Source: Candidatus Agrococcus pullicola
GTDB taxonomy: Bacteria; Actinomycetota; Actinomycetes; Actinomycetales; Microbacteriaceae
Assembly (NCBI GenBank): GCA_019115685.1
Contig: DXDC01000300.1
Span: 1-8,809, forward strand
Length of the DNA stretch: 8,809 nt
Direction of reading: 5' to 3'
This document shows positions 1 through 7,182 of the stretch, piece by piece. The notes beneath the pieces are model-generated. The model did no database searches and had not been told where the DNA came from. It was given only the letters and a program-made list of their open reading frames with translations. Within the stretch, counting starts at the first letter, position 1. Every line of letters begins with the position of its first letter. The position numbers and the translations under genes were made by a program.

Positions 1-1
1 G

Positions 2-181
2 GGCACCTTCAGCAGCCGTTTTTCGGAGCTCGTCGGACTGTCGCCGAGCGCGTATCGCCGTGCGGCCATCGAGGCCGGTGTGCAAGCCGGAGCTGCTCGA
101 CTGGACCCTTGCATCGATCGAAAGATCGTTCGACCGGTCAGGAATCAAGAAGCGCCACCCGCGCATCCACTCGTAGCGTGA
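2..181 (+). CDS. AraC-family transcriptional regulator, C-terminal end (5' truncated by window)
   Basis: Frame 2 is open from the window edge to a TGA at 179-181 and gives 59 residues. They begin GTFSSRFSELVGLSPSAYRR, which is the second helix-turn-helix of AraC/XylS regulators (the F-S-x-x-F-x-x-x-x-G-x-S-P-x-x-Y-R pattern). The rest is a short, basic, Pro-rich tail ending in HPLVA. AraC proteins bind DNA through two such motifs; the ligand-binding N-terminal part lies outside the window, so the signal it senses cannot be read. The stop codon is 5 bases before the start of the VOC gene. Tight spacing suggests co-transcription and translational coupling, and that this regulator controls the VOC/UvrA-like pair. 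The family assignment is firm; the target is inferred from context. Confidence 0.85.
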   Translation, partial: GTFSSRFSELVGLSPSAYRRAAIEAGVQAGAARLDPCIDRKIVRPVRNQEAPPAHPLVA

Positions 182-186
182 ACACT

Positions 187-597
187 ATGAAGATCACAAT
201 TCACTCCAGTTTTCTGCCCCAGACGGATCCGGATGCCTCGCTGGCGTTCTATCGGGATGTTCTCGACTTCGAGATCCGCAACGACGTCGGATACGAGGGG
301 ATGCGGTGGATCACGGTAGGCCCGCAGAACCAGCCGGACACGAATATCGTGCTGTATCCGCCGGAAGCCACTCCCGGTGTCACCGATGAGGAGAAGCGAA
401 CCCTTTTCGAACTCATTGCGAAGGGCACGTTCTTCGGCGTGAATCTCGCGACAACCGATCTCGACGCGACGTTCGCGAAGCTCGAATCGGCAGGCGCCGA
501 CATCGTGCAGGAGCCGATCGATCAGCCGTACGGGGTTCGTGACTGCGCATTCCGCGACCCGGCGGGCAACGAGATCCGGCTCCAAGAAATACAGTGA
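187..597 (+). CDS. VOC superfamily protein (glyoxalase / bleomycin-resistance fold)
   Basis: This is a 136-residue protein, a usual length for a single-chain VOC protein that dimerises. It begins MKITIHSSFLPQ, has the first-module signature DPDASLAFYRDVLDFEIRND (residues about 17-36) and ends with the second-module signature YGVRDCAFRDPAGNEIRLQE. His6 and Glu134 sit where VOC enzymes often place metal ligands, but some family members only sequester drugs. I chose the ATG at 187 over the upstream in-frame ATG at 109, because the extension is basic and low-complexity, overlaps the regulator gene, and homology starts at MKIT. No clear Shine-Dalgarno is seen, which fits coupling to the regulator stop 5 bases upstream. 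The UvrA-like gene follows after 43 bases. Together they suggest binding or modification of a toxic small molecule; the actual substrate is unknown. Confidence 0.9.
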   Translation: MKITIHSSFLPQTDPDASLAFYRDVLDFEIRNDVGYEGMRWITVGPQNQPDTNIVLYPPEATPGVTDEEKRTLFELIAKGTFFGVNLATTDLDATFAKLESAGADIVQEPIDQPYGVRDCAFRDPAGNEIRLQEIQ

Positions 598-640
598 GAC
601 CGATCGGCGTCGCACGGCTCACGCCGGAAAGGGAACAGGC

Positions 641-3010
641 ATGAACGAGACCGTTCCAGACTCAGCAGCCGCGCACGCTGCGGACACACACCACAGTATC
701 CTCGTGCAGGGCGCTCGCGAGAACAACCTGCAGGATGTCAGCGTCGAGCTTCCCAAGCGTCGACTGACGGTCTTCACGGGAGTCTCAGGTTCGGGGAAGA
801 GCTCGCTCGTGTTCGGCACCATCGCTGCTGAGTCGCGACGATTGATCGATGAAACCTACTCCACCTTCGTGCAGGGGTTCATGCCGAACCTGCCGCGGCC
901 GGATGTGGATGTGCTGGAAGGGCTCACGACCGCGATCATGGTCGACCAGGAGCGGATGGGCGCGAACGCTCGATCGACACTGGGCACCGTGACGGATGCC
1001 AACGCGATGCTGCGCAACCTCTTCAGCAGAATCGGAGAGCCCCACATCGGGGGCCCGACCGCGTTCTCCTTCAACATCCCCACGAGCAGGGCCAGCGGCG
1101 TCATGACCGATGCCAAAGGAGAGAAGACCATCGTCAAGGATGCCGTCTACCTCGGCGGCATGTGCGCCGACTGCGAGGGCAGAGGCACGGTCTCGGATCT
1201 CGATCTGACGCAGATCATCGACGAATCGAAATCCCTCGAAGAGGGTGCGATTCTCGTTCCCGGGTACAAGGCGGACGGGTGGATGGTCGCCCCCTTCAAG
1301 GTCGTCGTGCCGTCCGATGTGCCGATCGGGCAGCTGACGGAAGAGCAGCGGCAGGAGCTGCTGTACGCCGAGCAGCGCAAGGTCAAGGTCGAGAACATCA
1401 ACGTGACCTATGAGGGACTGATCCCGAAGATCCGTAAATCGATGTTCAGCAAGGACCCCGACTCGCTCCAGTCGCACCTCAAAGCGTTCGTCGAGCGAGT
1501 GGCAGTTTTTGCTCCCTGCCCTGCGTGCGACGGCACTCGTCTCAACGAGTCGGCTCGCTCTGTCAAGATCGGCGGCATCAGCATCGCCGACGTCTGCGCA
1601 ATGCAGGTGACGGACGCTGCCGCATGGGTGCGCACGGTCGACAACCCCGGAGTAGCACCGCTCGTTGCCGGGCTGCTGCACCTGTTCGACTCGTTCGTCG
1701 AGATCGGGCTCGGCTATCTCTCGCTCGATCGCCCCTCCGGCACGCTCTCGGGCGGCGAGGCGCAGCGCACGAAGATGATCCGTCATCTCGGCTCCGCGCT
1801 CACGGACGTCACCTACGTATTCGATGAGCCGACGGTCGGGCTGCACCCGCACGACATCGAGCGGATGAACAAGCTGCTGCTCGAGCTGCGCGACAAGGGC
1901 AATACGGTGCTCGTCGTCGAGCACAAGCCCGAAACGATCGCCATCGCCGACCACGTCGTCGATCTCGGCCCGCGAGCCGGAACCGAGGGCGGCACCATCT
2001 GCTTCGAGGGCGACGTGGCCGGCCTGCAGGCGAGCGGCACCCTGACGGGTCAGCACCTGGATCACCGGGCCGAGCTGAAGAGCCGGGTTCGCTCGGCGAA
2101 GGGGTCGCTGGAGATTCGCGACGCGAACACTCACAACCTGCAGAGCGTCGACGTAGACATCCCGCTCGGCGTGCTCACGGTCGTGACGGGAGTCGCCGGT
2201 TCGGGGAAGAGCTCGCTCATCCACGGCAGCCTGGCCGGTGGCGAGGGCGTCGTCACGGTCGACCAGGGTGCGATCAAGGGATCCCGTCGCAGCAATCCGG
2301 CGACGTACACGGGCTTGCTCGAGCCGATCCGCAAGGCGTTCGCGAAGGCGAACGGCGTCAAACCGGCCCTGTTCAGCGCGAACTCGGAAGGCGCATGCCC
2401 GACCTGCAACGGCAACGGCCAGATCTTCACGGAGCTCGGCTTCATGGAGACCGTCGCAACACCGTGCGAGGACTGCGGCGGCAAGCGGTTCCAAGCGGCC
2501 GTGCTCGAGTATCGCTTCGGAGGGCTCAATATCGCAGAGGTGCTCGATCTCTCGGTCGAGGAGGCCCTGGCCTTCTTCTCGGACGGCGAGGCGAAGACGC
2601 CCGCGGTCGCGAAGATCCTCGAGCGTCTGAAGGATGTCGGGCTCGGGTACGTCAGGCTCGGTCAGCCGTTGAACACCCTTTCGGGAGGAGAGCGACAGCG
2701 CATCAAGCTCGCCATGCACATGAAGAACGCCGGCGGCACGTACATTCTCGACGAGCCCACGACCGGCCTGCATCTGGCGGACGTCGACAATCTGCTGGCG
2801 CTGCTCGACAGACTGGTCGATGCGGGCAAGTCGGTCATCGTCATCGAACACCATCAGGCGGTTATGGCGCACGCCGACTGGATCATCGATCTCGGCCCCG
2901 GTGCCGGCCAGGACGGCGGCCGTGTGGTCTTCGAGGGAACACCGGCAGCGCTCGTGGAGGACCGATCGACACTGACGGGTCAGCACCTGGCAGACTACGT
3001 CGGCGCCTGA
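641..3010 (+). CDS. UvrA-like double ABC ATPase lacking the UvrB-binding domain (UvrA2/DrrC type)
   Basis: This is a 789-residue cytosolic DNA-binding ATPase with two ABC halves. Half 1 has Walker A GVSGSGKSS (47-55), zinc-module pairs CADC (175-178) and CPAC (293-296), signature LSGGEAQR (369-376) and Walker B YVFDEP (392-397). Half 2 has Walker A GVAGSGKSS (517-525), CPTC (586-589) with CEDC (609-612), LSGGERQR (680-687) and YILDEP (701-706). Housekeeping UvrA is about 940-970 residues. Here the chain goes from SRIGEPH (129-135) almost straight to FSFN (142-145), so the roughly 120-residue UvrB-binding domain and its neighbouring CPxCG zinc module are missing. Shortened UvrAs include DrrC of daunorubicin producers, so a role in tolerance of DNA-binding drugs is likely. 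The ATG at 641 is preceded by the purine-rich GGAAAGGGAA (626-635); an upstream in-frame start at 539 would overlap the VOC gene. It is probably the last gene of the cassette. Confidence 0.93.
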   Translation: MNETVPDSAAAHAADTHHSILVQGARENNLQDVSVELPKRRLTVFTGVSGSGKSSLVFGTIAAESRRLIDETYSTFVQGFMPNLPRPDVDVLEGLTTAIMVDQERMGANARSTLGTVTDANAMLRNLFSRIGEPHIGGPTAFSFNIPTSRASGVMTDAKGEKTIVKDAVYLGGMCADCEGRGTVSDLDLTQIIDESKSLEEGAILVPGYKADGWMVAPFKVVVPSDVPIGQLTEEQRQELLYAEQRKVKVENINVTYEGLIPKIRKSMFSKDPDSLQSHLKAFVERVAVFAPCPACDGTRLNESARSVKIGGISIADVCAMQVTDAAAWVRTVDNPGVAPLVAGLLHLFDSFVEIGLGYLSLDRPSGTLSGGEAQRTKMIRHLGSALTDVTYVFDEPTVGLHPHDIERMNKLLLELRDKGNTVLVVEHKPETIAIADHVVDLGPRAGTEGGTICFEGDVAGLQASGTLTGQHLDHRAELKSRVRSAKGSLEIRDANTHNLQSVDVDIPLGVLTVVTGVAGSGKSSLIHGSLAGGEGVVTVDQGAIKGSRRSNPATYTGLLEPIRKAFAKANGVKPALFSANSEGACPTCNGNGQIFTELGFMETVATPCEDCGGKRFQAAVLEYRFGGLNIAEVLDLSVEEALAFFSDGEAKTPAVAKILERLKDVGLGYVRLGQPLNTLSGGERQRIKLAMHMKNAGGTYILDEPTTGLHLADVDNLLALLDRLVDAGKSVIVIEHHQAVMAHADWIIDLGPGAGQDGGRVVFEGTPAALVEDRSTLTGQHLADYVGA

Positions 3011-3069
3011 ATCGTCGCATATCCCCGTGCGTCGGGAATAGGGCGCGGCGCAAACACGCTGCACCGGAC

Positions 3070-3993
3070 ATGAGCAGAGCAGCGATTCATGAACAGTTCG
3101 GCGGCCCCGAGGTCTTGGAGATCCGGCAGGTCGCGGATCCGCACGCAGGCAAAGGGCAGGTACGGGTAAGGGTTACTGCCGCTGGGTTGAATCCCGTCGA
3201 CTGGAAGATCGCCGCTGCGCCAGATCTCGCAGAGATGTTCGGCGTATCGCTGCCGAGCGGTTTCGGCAACGACTTCGCCGGTGTCGTCGACGAAGTCGGC
3301 GAGGGCGTTTCGGAGTTCACCGTTGGCGATCGCGTGTACGGTGGCGCTCGCGGGCGCGCGGTAGCCGACTACGTCGTGATCGATCCGGAATCCGAGACCC
3401 TGCTGCGTACGCCAGAGGGCGTCGATGATGCGACCGCGAGCACGCTGGTGATCGCGGGGAGAACCGCGGATGCGGCGATCAGCACGACAGCTGTCGGTTC
3501 GGGTGACACGGTGCTGGTAGGGGGAGCAGCGGGTGGTGTCGGCATCTTCGCGGGGCAGCTTGCGAGGCACGCAGGTGCTCGTGTCCTCGGAACGGGGTCG
3601 GCGTCCACGGCCGGATTCCTCAGTGGCCTCGGTGTCGAGCCCGTGACGTACGGAGAAGGTCTCGTCGAGCGTGTCCGTGATCTGGCGCCCGATGGGGTCA
3701 CGGCAGCGGTCGATCTGCACGGCTCTGACACCGCGAGCGCGGCGGTGAGCCTCGGTGTCCCCGTCGAACGCATCGTGACGATCGCATCGCAGAACCCGCC
3801 GGCGGGCGTTCGAGCCGTCGGTGGCGGACACGCCACTCCGGGTGCGCTCGAGCGCATAACGGACTTGATCGCTGCAGGGGAGCTGCGGGTGCCCATCGCC
3901 GCGACGTTCCCGCTCGAACGCATCCACGAAGCGATGGAACTGCTGCGCGAGGGGCACGTGCACGGGAAGATCGTGATCACGCTCGCCGAGTAG
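3070..3993 (+). CDS. Zinc-independent NADP-dependent oxidoreductase (quinone oxidoreductase-like MDR family)
   Basis: This is a 307-residue medium-chain dehydrogenase/reductase of the usual size for bacterial QOR-like proteins. The N-terminal GroES-like domain starts MSRAAIHEQFGGPEVLEIR and contains AAGLNPVDWK and GNDFAGVVDEVGEGV. The nucleotide-binding Rossmann fold has VLVGGAAGGVG (148-158), the AxxGxxG-type motif of the quinone-reductase branch. The catalytic and structural zinc cysteines of classical alcohol dehydrogenases are absent. The C-terminus (HVHGKIVITLAE) is the family's usual end. Such enzymes reduce quinones or activated alkenes with NADPH; the substrate here is unknown. It starts 59 bases after the UvrA-like gene with only a weak ribosome site (CACCGGAC before the ATG). 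It may be the tail of that operon, with a detoxification theme, or a separate unit. No other in-frame ATG or GTG lies close enough to be preferable. Confidence 0.9.
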   Translation: MSRAAIHEQFGGPEVLEIRQVADPHAGKGQVRVRVTAAGLNPVDWKIAAAPDLAEMFGVSLPSGFGNDFAGVVDEVGEGVSEFTVGDRVYGGARGRAVADYVVIDPESETLLRTPEGVDDATASTLVIAGRTADAAISTTAVGSGDTVLVGGAAGGVGIFAGQLARHAGARVLGTGSASTAGFLSGLGVEPVTYGEGLVERVRDLAPDGVTAAVDLHGSDTASAAVSLGVPVERIVTIASQNPPAGVRAVGGGHATPGALERITDLIAAGELRVPIAATFPLERIHEAMELLREGHVHGKIVITLAE

Positions 3994-4174
3994 GCAGCCC
4001 TTTCGAGGTACCGCACCAAAAGATCCACTCGCGGTCACTCATGGACGCCCGAGGGTGTTCCGATGACTGGGATCTGAGCTTGTTCAGCGGGTTGATAGGC
4101 CGAGGCCATGTCTCTTTTCCGATGAAGACCGCGTGATGCCCGGCCGCGACGGTCGAAGGCTTGCGCACGCACAT
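3994..4174. other. Intergenic stretch without a convincing gene, between the oxidoreductase and the transport operon
   Basis: No reading frame here has family resemblance or a credible ribosome site. A 31-codon + strand frame (4041-4136) and two minus-strand frames starting inside the operator at 4202-4220 can be drawn, but none resembles a known protein. No strong hairpin with a T-run follows the oxidoreductase stop, so termination there is not obvious. I found no B12-box or other riboswitch signature, although the downstream importer belongs to the superfamily that includes cobalamin transporters. The promoter-like elements begin at 4175. Confidence 0.55.
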
Positions 4175-4203
4175 TTGACCCGACTCGTAGCAGTTGATAG
4201 AAA
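4175..4203 (+). promoter_or_regulatory. Predicted sigma-70-type promoter of the transport operon
   Basis: TTGACC (4175-4180) matches 5 of 6 positions of the -35 consensus. TAGAAA (4198-4203) matches 4 of 6 of the -10. The spacer is exactly 17 bases. The start site would fall near 4210, giving a leader of about 35 bases before the GTG at 4244. The -10 overlaps the inverted repeat at 4198-4218, the usual layout for repression by a metal-sensing regulator. This is prediction by eye only. Confidence 0.5.
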
Positions 4204-4218
4204 TGATTGTCATTATGC
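4198..4218. promoter_or_regulatory. Fur-family operator-like box (Zur-like) overlapping the -10
   Basis: The core at 4202-4214 is a perfect inverted repeat, AATGA-TTG-TCATT, in an AT-rich island inside otherwise GC-rich DNA. Compared by eye with an actinobacterial Zur consensus as I remember it (TGaaAATGATTTTCATtttCA), 15 of 21 positions agree. With the 19-base enterobacterial Fur box, 13 of 19 agree. It bears no resemblance to the DtxR/IdeR iron box. Actinobacteria mostly control iron through DtxR/IdeR and zinc through Zur, so Zur is the better guess. Its position over the -10 predicts repression when the metal is plentiful. Confidence 0.55.
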
Positions 4219-4243
4219 ATAGCTAGAGCGGTACCACCAACTC

Positions 4244-5347
4244 GTGATCATCCAGCATCAAGCCCCGACAGGGGACCCATCCGCAACGGTAGACCGTCGA
4301 TCGTGGTTTCAGAGGCCCGGAAGTATGGTTCTGCTGCTGATCGGGCTCACCGCGATCCTCGTCGTTTCCGTGTTCCTCGCTATTGGTCTGGGCTCCGCGA
4401 TCGTGCCGCCGACTGACACGGCTCGCTACCTGTGGGCCGCGGTGACGGGCGGTAGCATCTTGCCGGACGAAGTAACCAGGTATCAGATCATCTGGCAGAT
4501 TCGTACGCCCAGGGTGCTTCTCGCGGTCGTGGTTGGAGCCGGATTGGCGGCGGTGGGGGCGACGATTCAAGCCTTGGTGCGGAACGCGCTCGCGGATCCG
4601 TACATTCTCGGGGTCTCATCCGGGGCGTCGGTAGGGGCCGTATCGGTCTCGTTGCTCGGTGCATTGTCCGTGCTCGGGATCTATGCGGTTTCGGTTGGAG
4701 CGTTCATAGGGGCTATGGGAGCAACGCTGCTCGTGTATGGGATCGCATACGGCAAGGTCGGGGTCAGCCCGCTTCGACTCGTGTTGACCGGCGTTGCGCT
4801 GTCCTTCGGGTTTCAGGCGATCATGAGCGTGATGATCTACTTCGCTCCAACCAGCGAGGCGACCGGCACGGTGCTGTTCTGGACGATGGGGTCGTTCGGA
4901 GCTGCGACCTGGGGGTCGATACCGCTTGCTGCGTTGTTCGTGTTCGTGGGGATCATCACCTTGCACCGCTACAGCCGTCCGCTCGATGTCATGTCGCTGG
5001 GCGATGAGACCGCTGCGAGCCTCGGGATCGACTCCATGCGCGCCCGAAAGGGGCTTTTCGTCGTGACCGCAGTCATGACCGGGGCAATGGTCGCGGTGAG
5101 CGGAACGATCGGCTTCGTCGGGCTGGTCATCCCCCACATCACGCGCATGCTGATCGGAGCGACGCACGCTCGACTGCTGCTCGTAGCCCCGTTCATCGGT
5201 GCCATTCTCATGGTGTGGGTGGATCTGTTGGCCCGCGTCCTCGTAGCGCCCCGCGAACTTCCGCTGGGGGTTCTGACCGCACTCATCGGCGTTCCTGTGT
5301 TCATCTATCTGATGCGCCGTAAAGGCTACGTGTTCGGGGGCAAATGA
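4244..5347 (+). CDS. FecCD/BtuC-type ABC importer permease
   Basis: This is a 367-residue integral membrane protein, slightly longer than the usual 330-350, with many hydrophobic helices (the first at about residues 28-50). Family hallmarks are visible: RTPRVLLAVVVGAGLAAVGA (87-106) leading into QALVRNALADPYILGVSSGA, then LGDETAASLGI (252-262), GFVGLVIPHITRM (290-302, the ATPase-coupling region) and ELPLGVLTALIGVPVF near the C-terminus. These permeases form the homodimeric channel for siderophores, haem, cobalamin or other chelates. The sequence also resembles the permeases named 'putative F420-0 transporter'. The GTG at 4244 is used because it gives a normal cytoplasmic N-terminus; the ribosome site is poor, and the ATG at 4328 (MVLLLIG, after AGAGGCCCGGAAG) is an alternative. 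It overlaps the ATPase gene by 4 bases and is first in the operon behind the metal-responsive-looking promoter. Confidence 0.93.
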   Translation: MIIQHQAPTGDPSATVDRRSWFQRPGSMVLLLIGLTAILVVSVFLAIGLGSAIVPPTDTARYLWAAVTGGSILPDEVTRYQIIWQIRTPRVLLAVVVGAGLAAVGATIQALVRNALADPYILGVSSGASVGAVSVSLLGALSVLGIYAVSVGAFIGAMGATLLVYGIAYGKVGVSPLRLVLTGVALSFGFQAIMSVMIYFAPTSEATGTVLFWTMGSFGAATWGSIPLAALFVFVGIITLHRYSRPLDVMSLGDETAASLGIDSMRARKGLFVVTAVMTGAMVAVSGTIGFVGLVIPHITRMLIGATHARLLLVAPFIGAILMVWVDLLARVLVAPRELPLGVLTALIGVPVFIYLMRRKGYVFGGK

Positions 5348-6138
5348 TGGACCTGCTCGTCAAGGATCTCACCGTCACCATCGACGGGCGGAACCTCGTT
5401 GATCGGCTCGGCCTCCGAGTTCCCTCCGGTGAGGTCGTCGGTCTCGTCGGTCCCAACGGCTCTGGGAAATCGACGGCGCTGCGCTGCGTGTACCGGGCTC
5501 TCAAGCCGACGAGTGGCGTAGTGAGGGTTGGCGAGGCAGATCTCTGGCAGCTGCCTCTTCGCGAAAGCGCACAGCGAATCGCAGCACTTACGCAGGAAGG
5601 TAGTGCAGATTTCGATTTCACGGTCGAGGAGATCGTCGCGCTCGGTCGTTCACCCCATAAGCGCGGAAACGAGCCGCTGACCGATGAGGAACACGATCTG
5701 TGCGTACAAGCGATGCAGCAGATGGATGTGCTGGAGCTCGCTTCGCGCGGCATTCTCGATCTCTCCGGTGGTGAGAAGCAGCGTGTTCTCATCGCCCGTG
5801 CACTCGTGCAGCAGCCGAGCATTCTGATCTTGGATGAGCCGACCAATCACCTCGACTTGCGACATCAGATTCAGTTGCTCGGGTATCTGCGCCGCTGCGG
5901 ATTGACTGTCGTGATCGTGCTTCACGATCTAAACCTCGCCGCCGCGACTTGTGATCGGATCGGCGTGCTCTCCGAAGGGCGACTGTTCGCCAGCGGAGCA
6001 CCGCAGGAAGTTCTGACCGAGGCTCTGATCGCCGAGGTATTCGGTGTCCCGGTCTCGGTTGTCCGGCATCCGATAACGGGTGATCCGCAGTTGCTGTTCG
6101 CCGTCGACGGTGAACAAGAGTCCCTGAGTCGCAGATGA
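5344..6138 (+). CDS. ABC importer ATP-binding protein (FecE/BtuD type)
   Basis: This 264-residue ATPase powers the permease encoded just upstream. Walker A GPNGSGKST is at 36-44, the Q-loop glutamine is Gln84 (ALTQEG), the signature LSGGEKQR is at 140-147, Walker B LILDEP at 161-166, the D-loop NHLD at 168-171, and the switch histidine is His194 (LHDLNLAA), all intact. The tail EVFGVPVSVVRHPITGDPQL is typical of ATPases partnered with FecCD permeases. The start overlaps the permease stop (ATGA), showing translational coupling; a second ATG directly follows at 5347 and either could be used, with GGGGG (5336-5340) as the ribosome site. The substrate-binding protein starts 13 bases after the stop. 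The role is firm; the transported substrate cannot be read from this subunit. Confidence 0.95.
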   Translation: MMDLLVKDLTVTIDGRNLVDRLGLRVPSGEVVGLVGPNGSGKSTALRCVYRALKPTSGVVRVGEADLWQLPLRESAQRIAALTQEGSADFDFTVEEIVALGRSPHKRGNEPLTDEEHDLCVQAMQQMDVLELASRGILDLSGGEKQRVLIARALVQQPSILILDEPTNHLDLRHQIQLLGYLRRCGLTVVIVLHDLNLAAATCDRIGVLSEGRLFASGAPQEVLTEALIAEVFGVPVSVVRHPITGDPQLLFAVDGEQESLSRR

Positions 6139-6143
6139 AAGGA
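6138..6143 (+). promoter_or_regulatory. Ribosome binding site of the substrate-binding protein gene
   Basis: AAAGGA lies 8 bases before the ATG at 6152 and 5 bases before the in-frame GTG at 6149. Spacing favours the ATG, so it was chosen as the start. The site overlaps the last base of the ATPase stop codon. Confidence 0.6.
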
Positions 6144-6151
6144 ATACGGTG

Positions 6152-7174
6152 ATGACACCACGATTGAAACAACGACGGGCAAGAGTTACGGCGATGATGT
6201 CGGCGGCCGCCGTCGCCACGGTGCTTACTGGCTGCGGGGCGGAGATCGAGGCACCGGAGAATGGGGAGTCAGCGTCCTCGACGGTCACTGTGAACCGTTG
6301 CGGCGAGCCAGTCGAGTACACGACACCTCAGCGCGCTGTCGTCTACGAGGGAGGCAGCGCCGACAAAATGTTCGCGCTTGGACTCACAGAACATGTGCAC
6401 GGTTACGTGTTGCCGCCGGCGAACCCGCCGGTCAACGAATCGCCGTGGGCAGAGGAATACGAGCAGGTTGAATTCCTCTCCGACGATCTGCTCAATCGTG
6501 AACTCGTCGTGGACGCGAACGCGGACTTCGTCCTTGCCGGATGGAACTCCGGCTTCTCGGACGAGCGCGGTATCACCCCCGAAATCCTGGATACTCTCGG
6601 CATTCAGAGTTTCATGCATTCCGAGTCGTGCTTCAACTATCCAGGATTTCCGGAGCAGCACACTCCCTTCGAGGGGCTCTACACCGATCTAGATCGGCTC
6701 GGACAGATCTTCGGAGTCGAGGATCGCGCAGAAGAGCTGATCGCCGAATACCGGGAACGCGTTGCGACGGTCGAGGAGCAAACGCCGGAAGGGGAGCCCA
6801 TCAGGGTATTCCTCTACGATTTCGGCACCGACAAGCCGTTCACTGCAGCGCAGCAGGTTCCCCCCAACGACATCATCCGATTCGCCGGCGGCGTCAACAT
6901 ATTCGGGGATGTCGAGGCTCGGTGGACAGAGACGAGCTGGGAGGCTGTTGTCGAGGCTGAGCCCGAGGTGATCATCATCCTCGACTACCAGGATCAGCCT
7001 GCCGAGGAGAAGATCGAGTTCTTGCAGAACAACCCCACCACGGCGACACTCCCTGCTGTTGTGAACGACGATTTCTACATTCTCGATTACAACGAGGCCA
7101 TCTCCAGCCCGCGCAACATCGACGGACTCGAAGGATTCGCCGAGTACCTCCGGGATTACACGGAACGCCGTTAG
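6152..7174 (+). CDS. Substrate-binding lipoprotein of a FecCD-type ABC importer
   Basis: This 340-residue protein catches the substrate outside the membrane and hands it to the permease. A basic N-terminus (MTPRLKQRRAR) and a hydrophobic stretch lead to the lipobox LTGC with Cys28, so it should be a lipid-anchored surface protein. The mature part fits the periplasmic-binding (BtuF/FhuD, helical-backbone) fold: PQRAVVYEGGSADKMFALGL (59-78), a mid-domain YTDLDRLGQIFGVEDRAEEL (177-196), and a C-lobe with IRFAGGVNIFGDVE and WEAVVEAEPEVIIILDY. Only two cysteines remain after the lipid one, Cys50 (NRCGEP) and Cys160 (SESCFNYP), which could form a disulfide. The sequence resembles actinobacterial binding proteins often labelled iron, B12 or F420-0 transporter components, so the ligand is open. 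An alternative GTG start lies one codon earlier. A strong hairpin follows the stop. Confidence 0.92.
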   Translation: MTPRLKQRRARVTAMMSAAAVATVLTGCGAEIEAPENGESASSTVTVNRCGEPVEYTTPQRAVVYEGGSADKMFALGLTEHVHGYVLPPANPPVNESPWAEEYEQVEFLSDDLLNRELVVDANADFVLAGWNSGFSDERGITPEILDTLGIQSFMHSESCFNYPGFPEQHTPFEGLYTDLDRLGQIFGVEDRAEELIAEYRERVATVEEQTPEGEPIRVFLYDFGTDKPFTAAQQVPPNDIIRFAGGVNIFGDVEARWTETSWEAVVEAEPEVIIILDYQDQPAEEKIEFLQNNPTTATLPAVVNDDFYILDYNEAISSPRNIDGLEGFAEYLRDYTERR

Positions 7175-7182
7175 ACGATGAC

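Noticed and set aside
3021..3039. Short inverted repeat CCCG-TGCGT-CGGG after the UvrA-like gene as a terminator
   Set aside because: Only four perfect pairs and no T-run; too weak to call.
785..3064. A 759-codon open frame on the minus strand opposite the UvrA-like gene
   Set aside because: It lies fully antisense to a gene with intact ABC and zinc motifs, has no recognisable domain, and is rich in Arg, Asp and Val as expected of a high-GC shadow frame.
2995..4038. A 347-codon minus-strand frame opposite the oxidoreductase
   Set aside because: It is antisense to a clear MDR-family gene and its protein has no family resemblance; long antisense frames are common at this GC content.
4041..4136. 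31-residue + strand frame (MDARGCSDDWDLSLF...)
   Set aside because: It begins with a codon-plausible stretch but has no ribosome binding site and no recognised family; too short to support without conservation.
3977..4220. Minus-strand frames of 78 and 61 codons starting in the operator region
   Set aside because: They have no ribosome site or known similarity, their starts lie inside the predicted operator, and one runs into the oxidoreductase gene.
3994..4243. Cobalamin riboswitch upstream of the BtuC-like operon
   Set aside because: I looked for a B12-box-like sequence and the supporting stems and found none; the predicted leader is only about 35 bases long.
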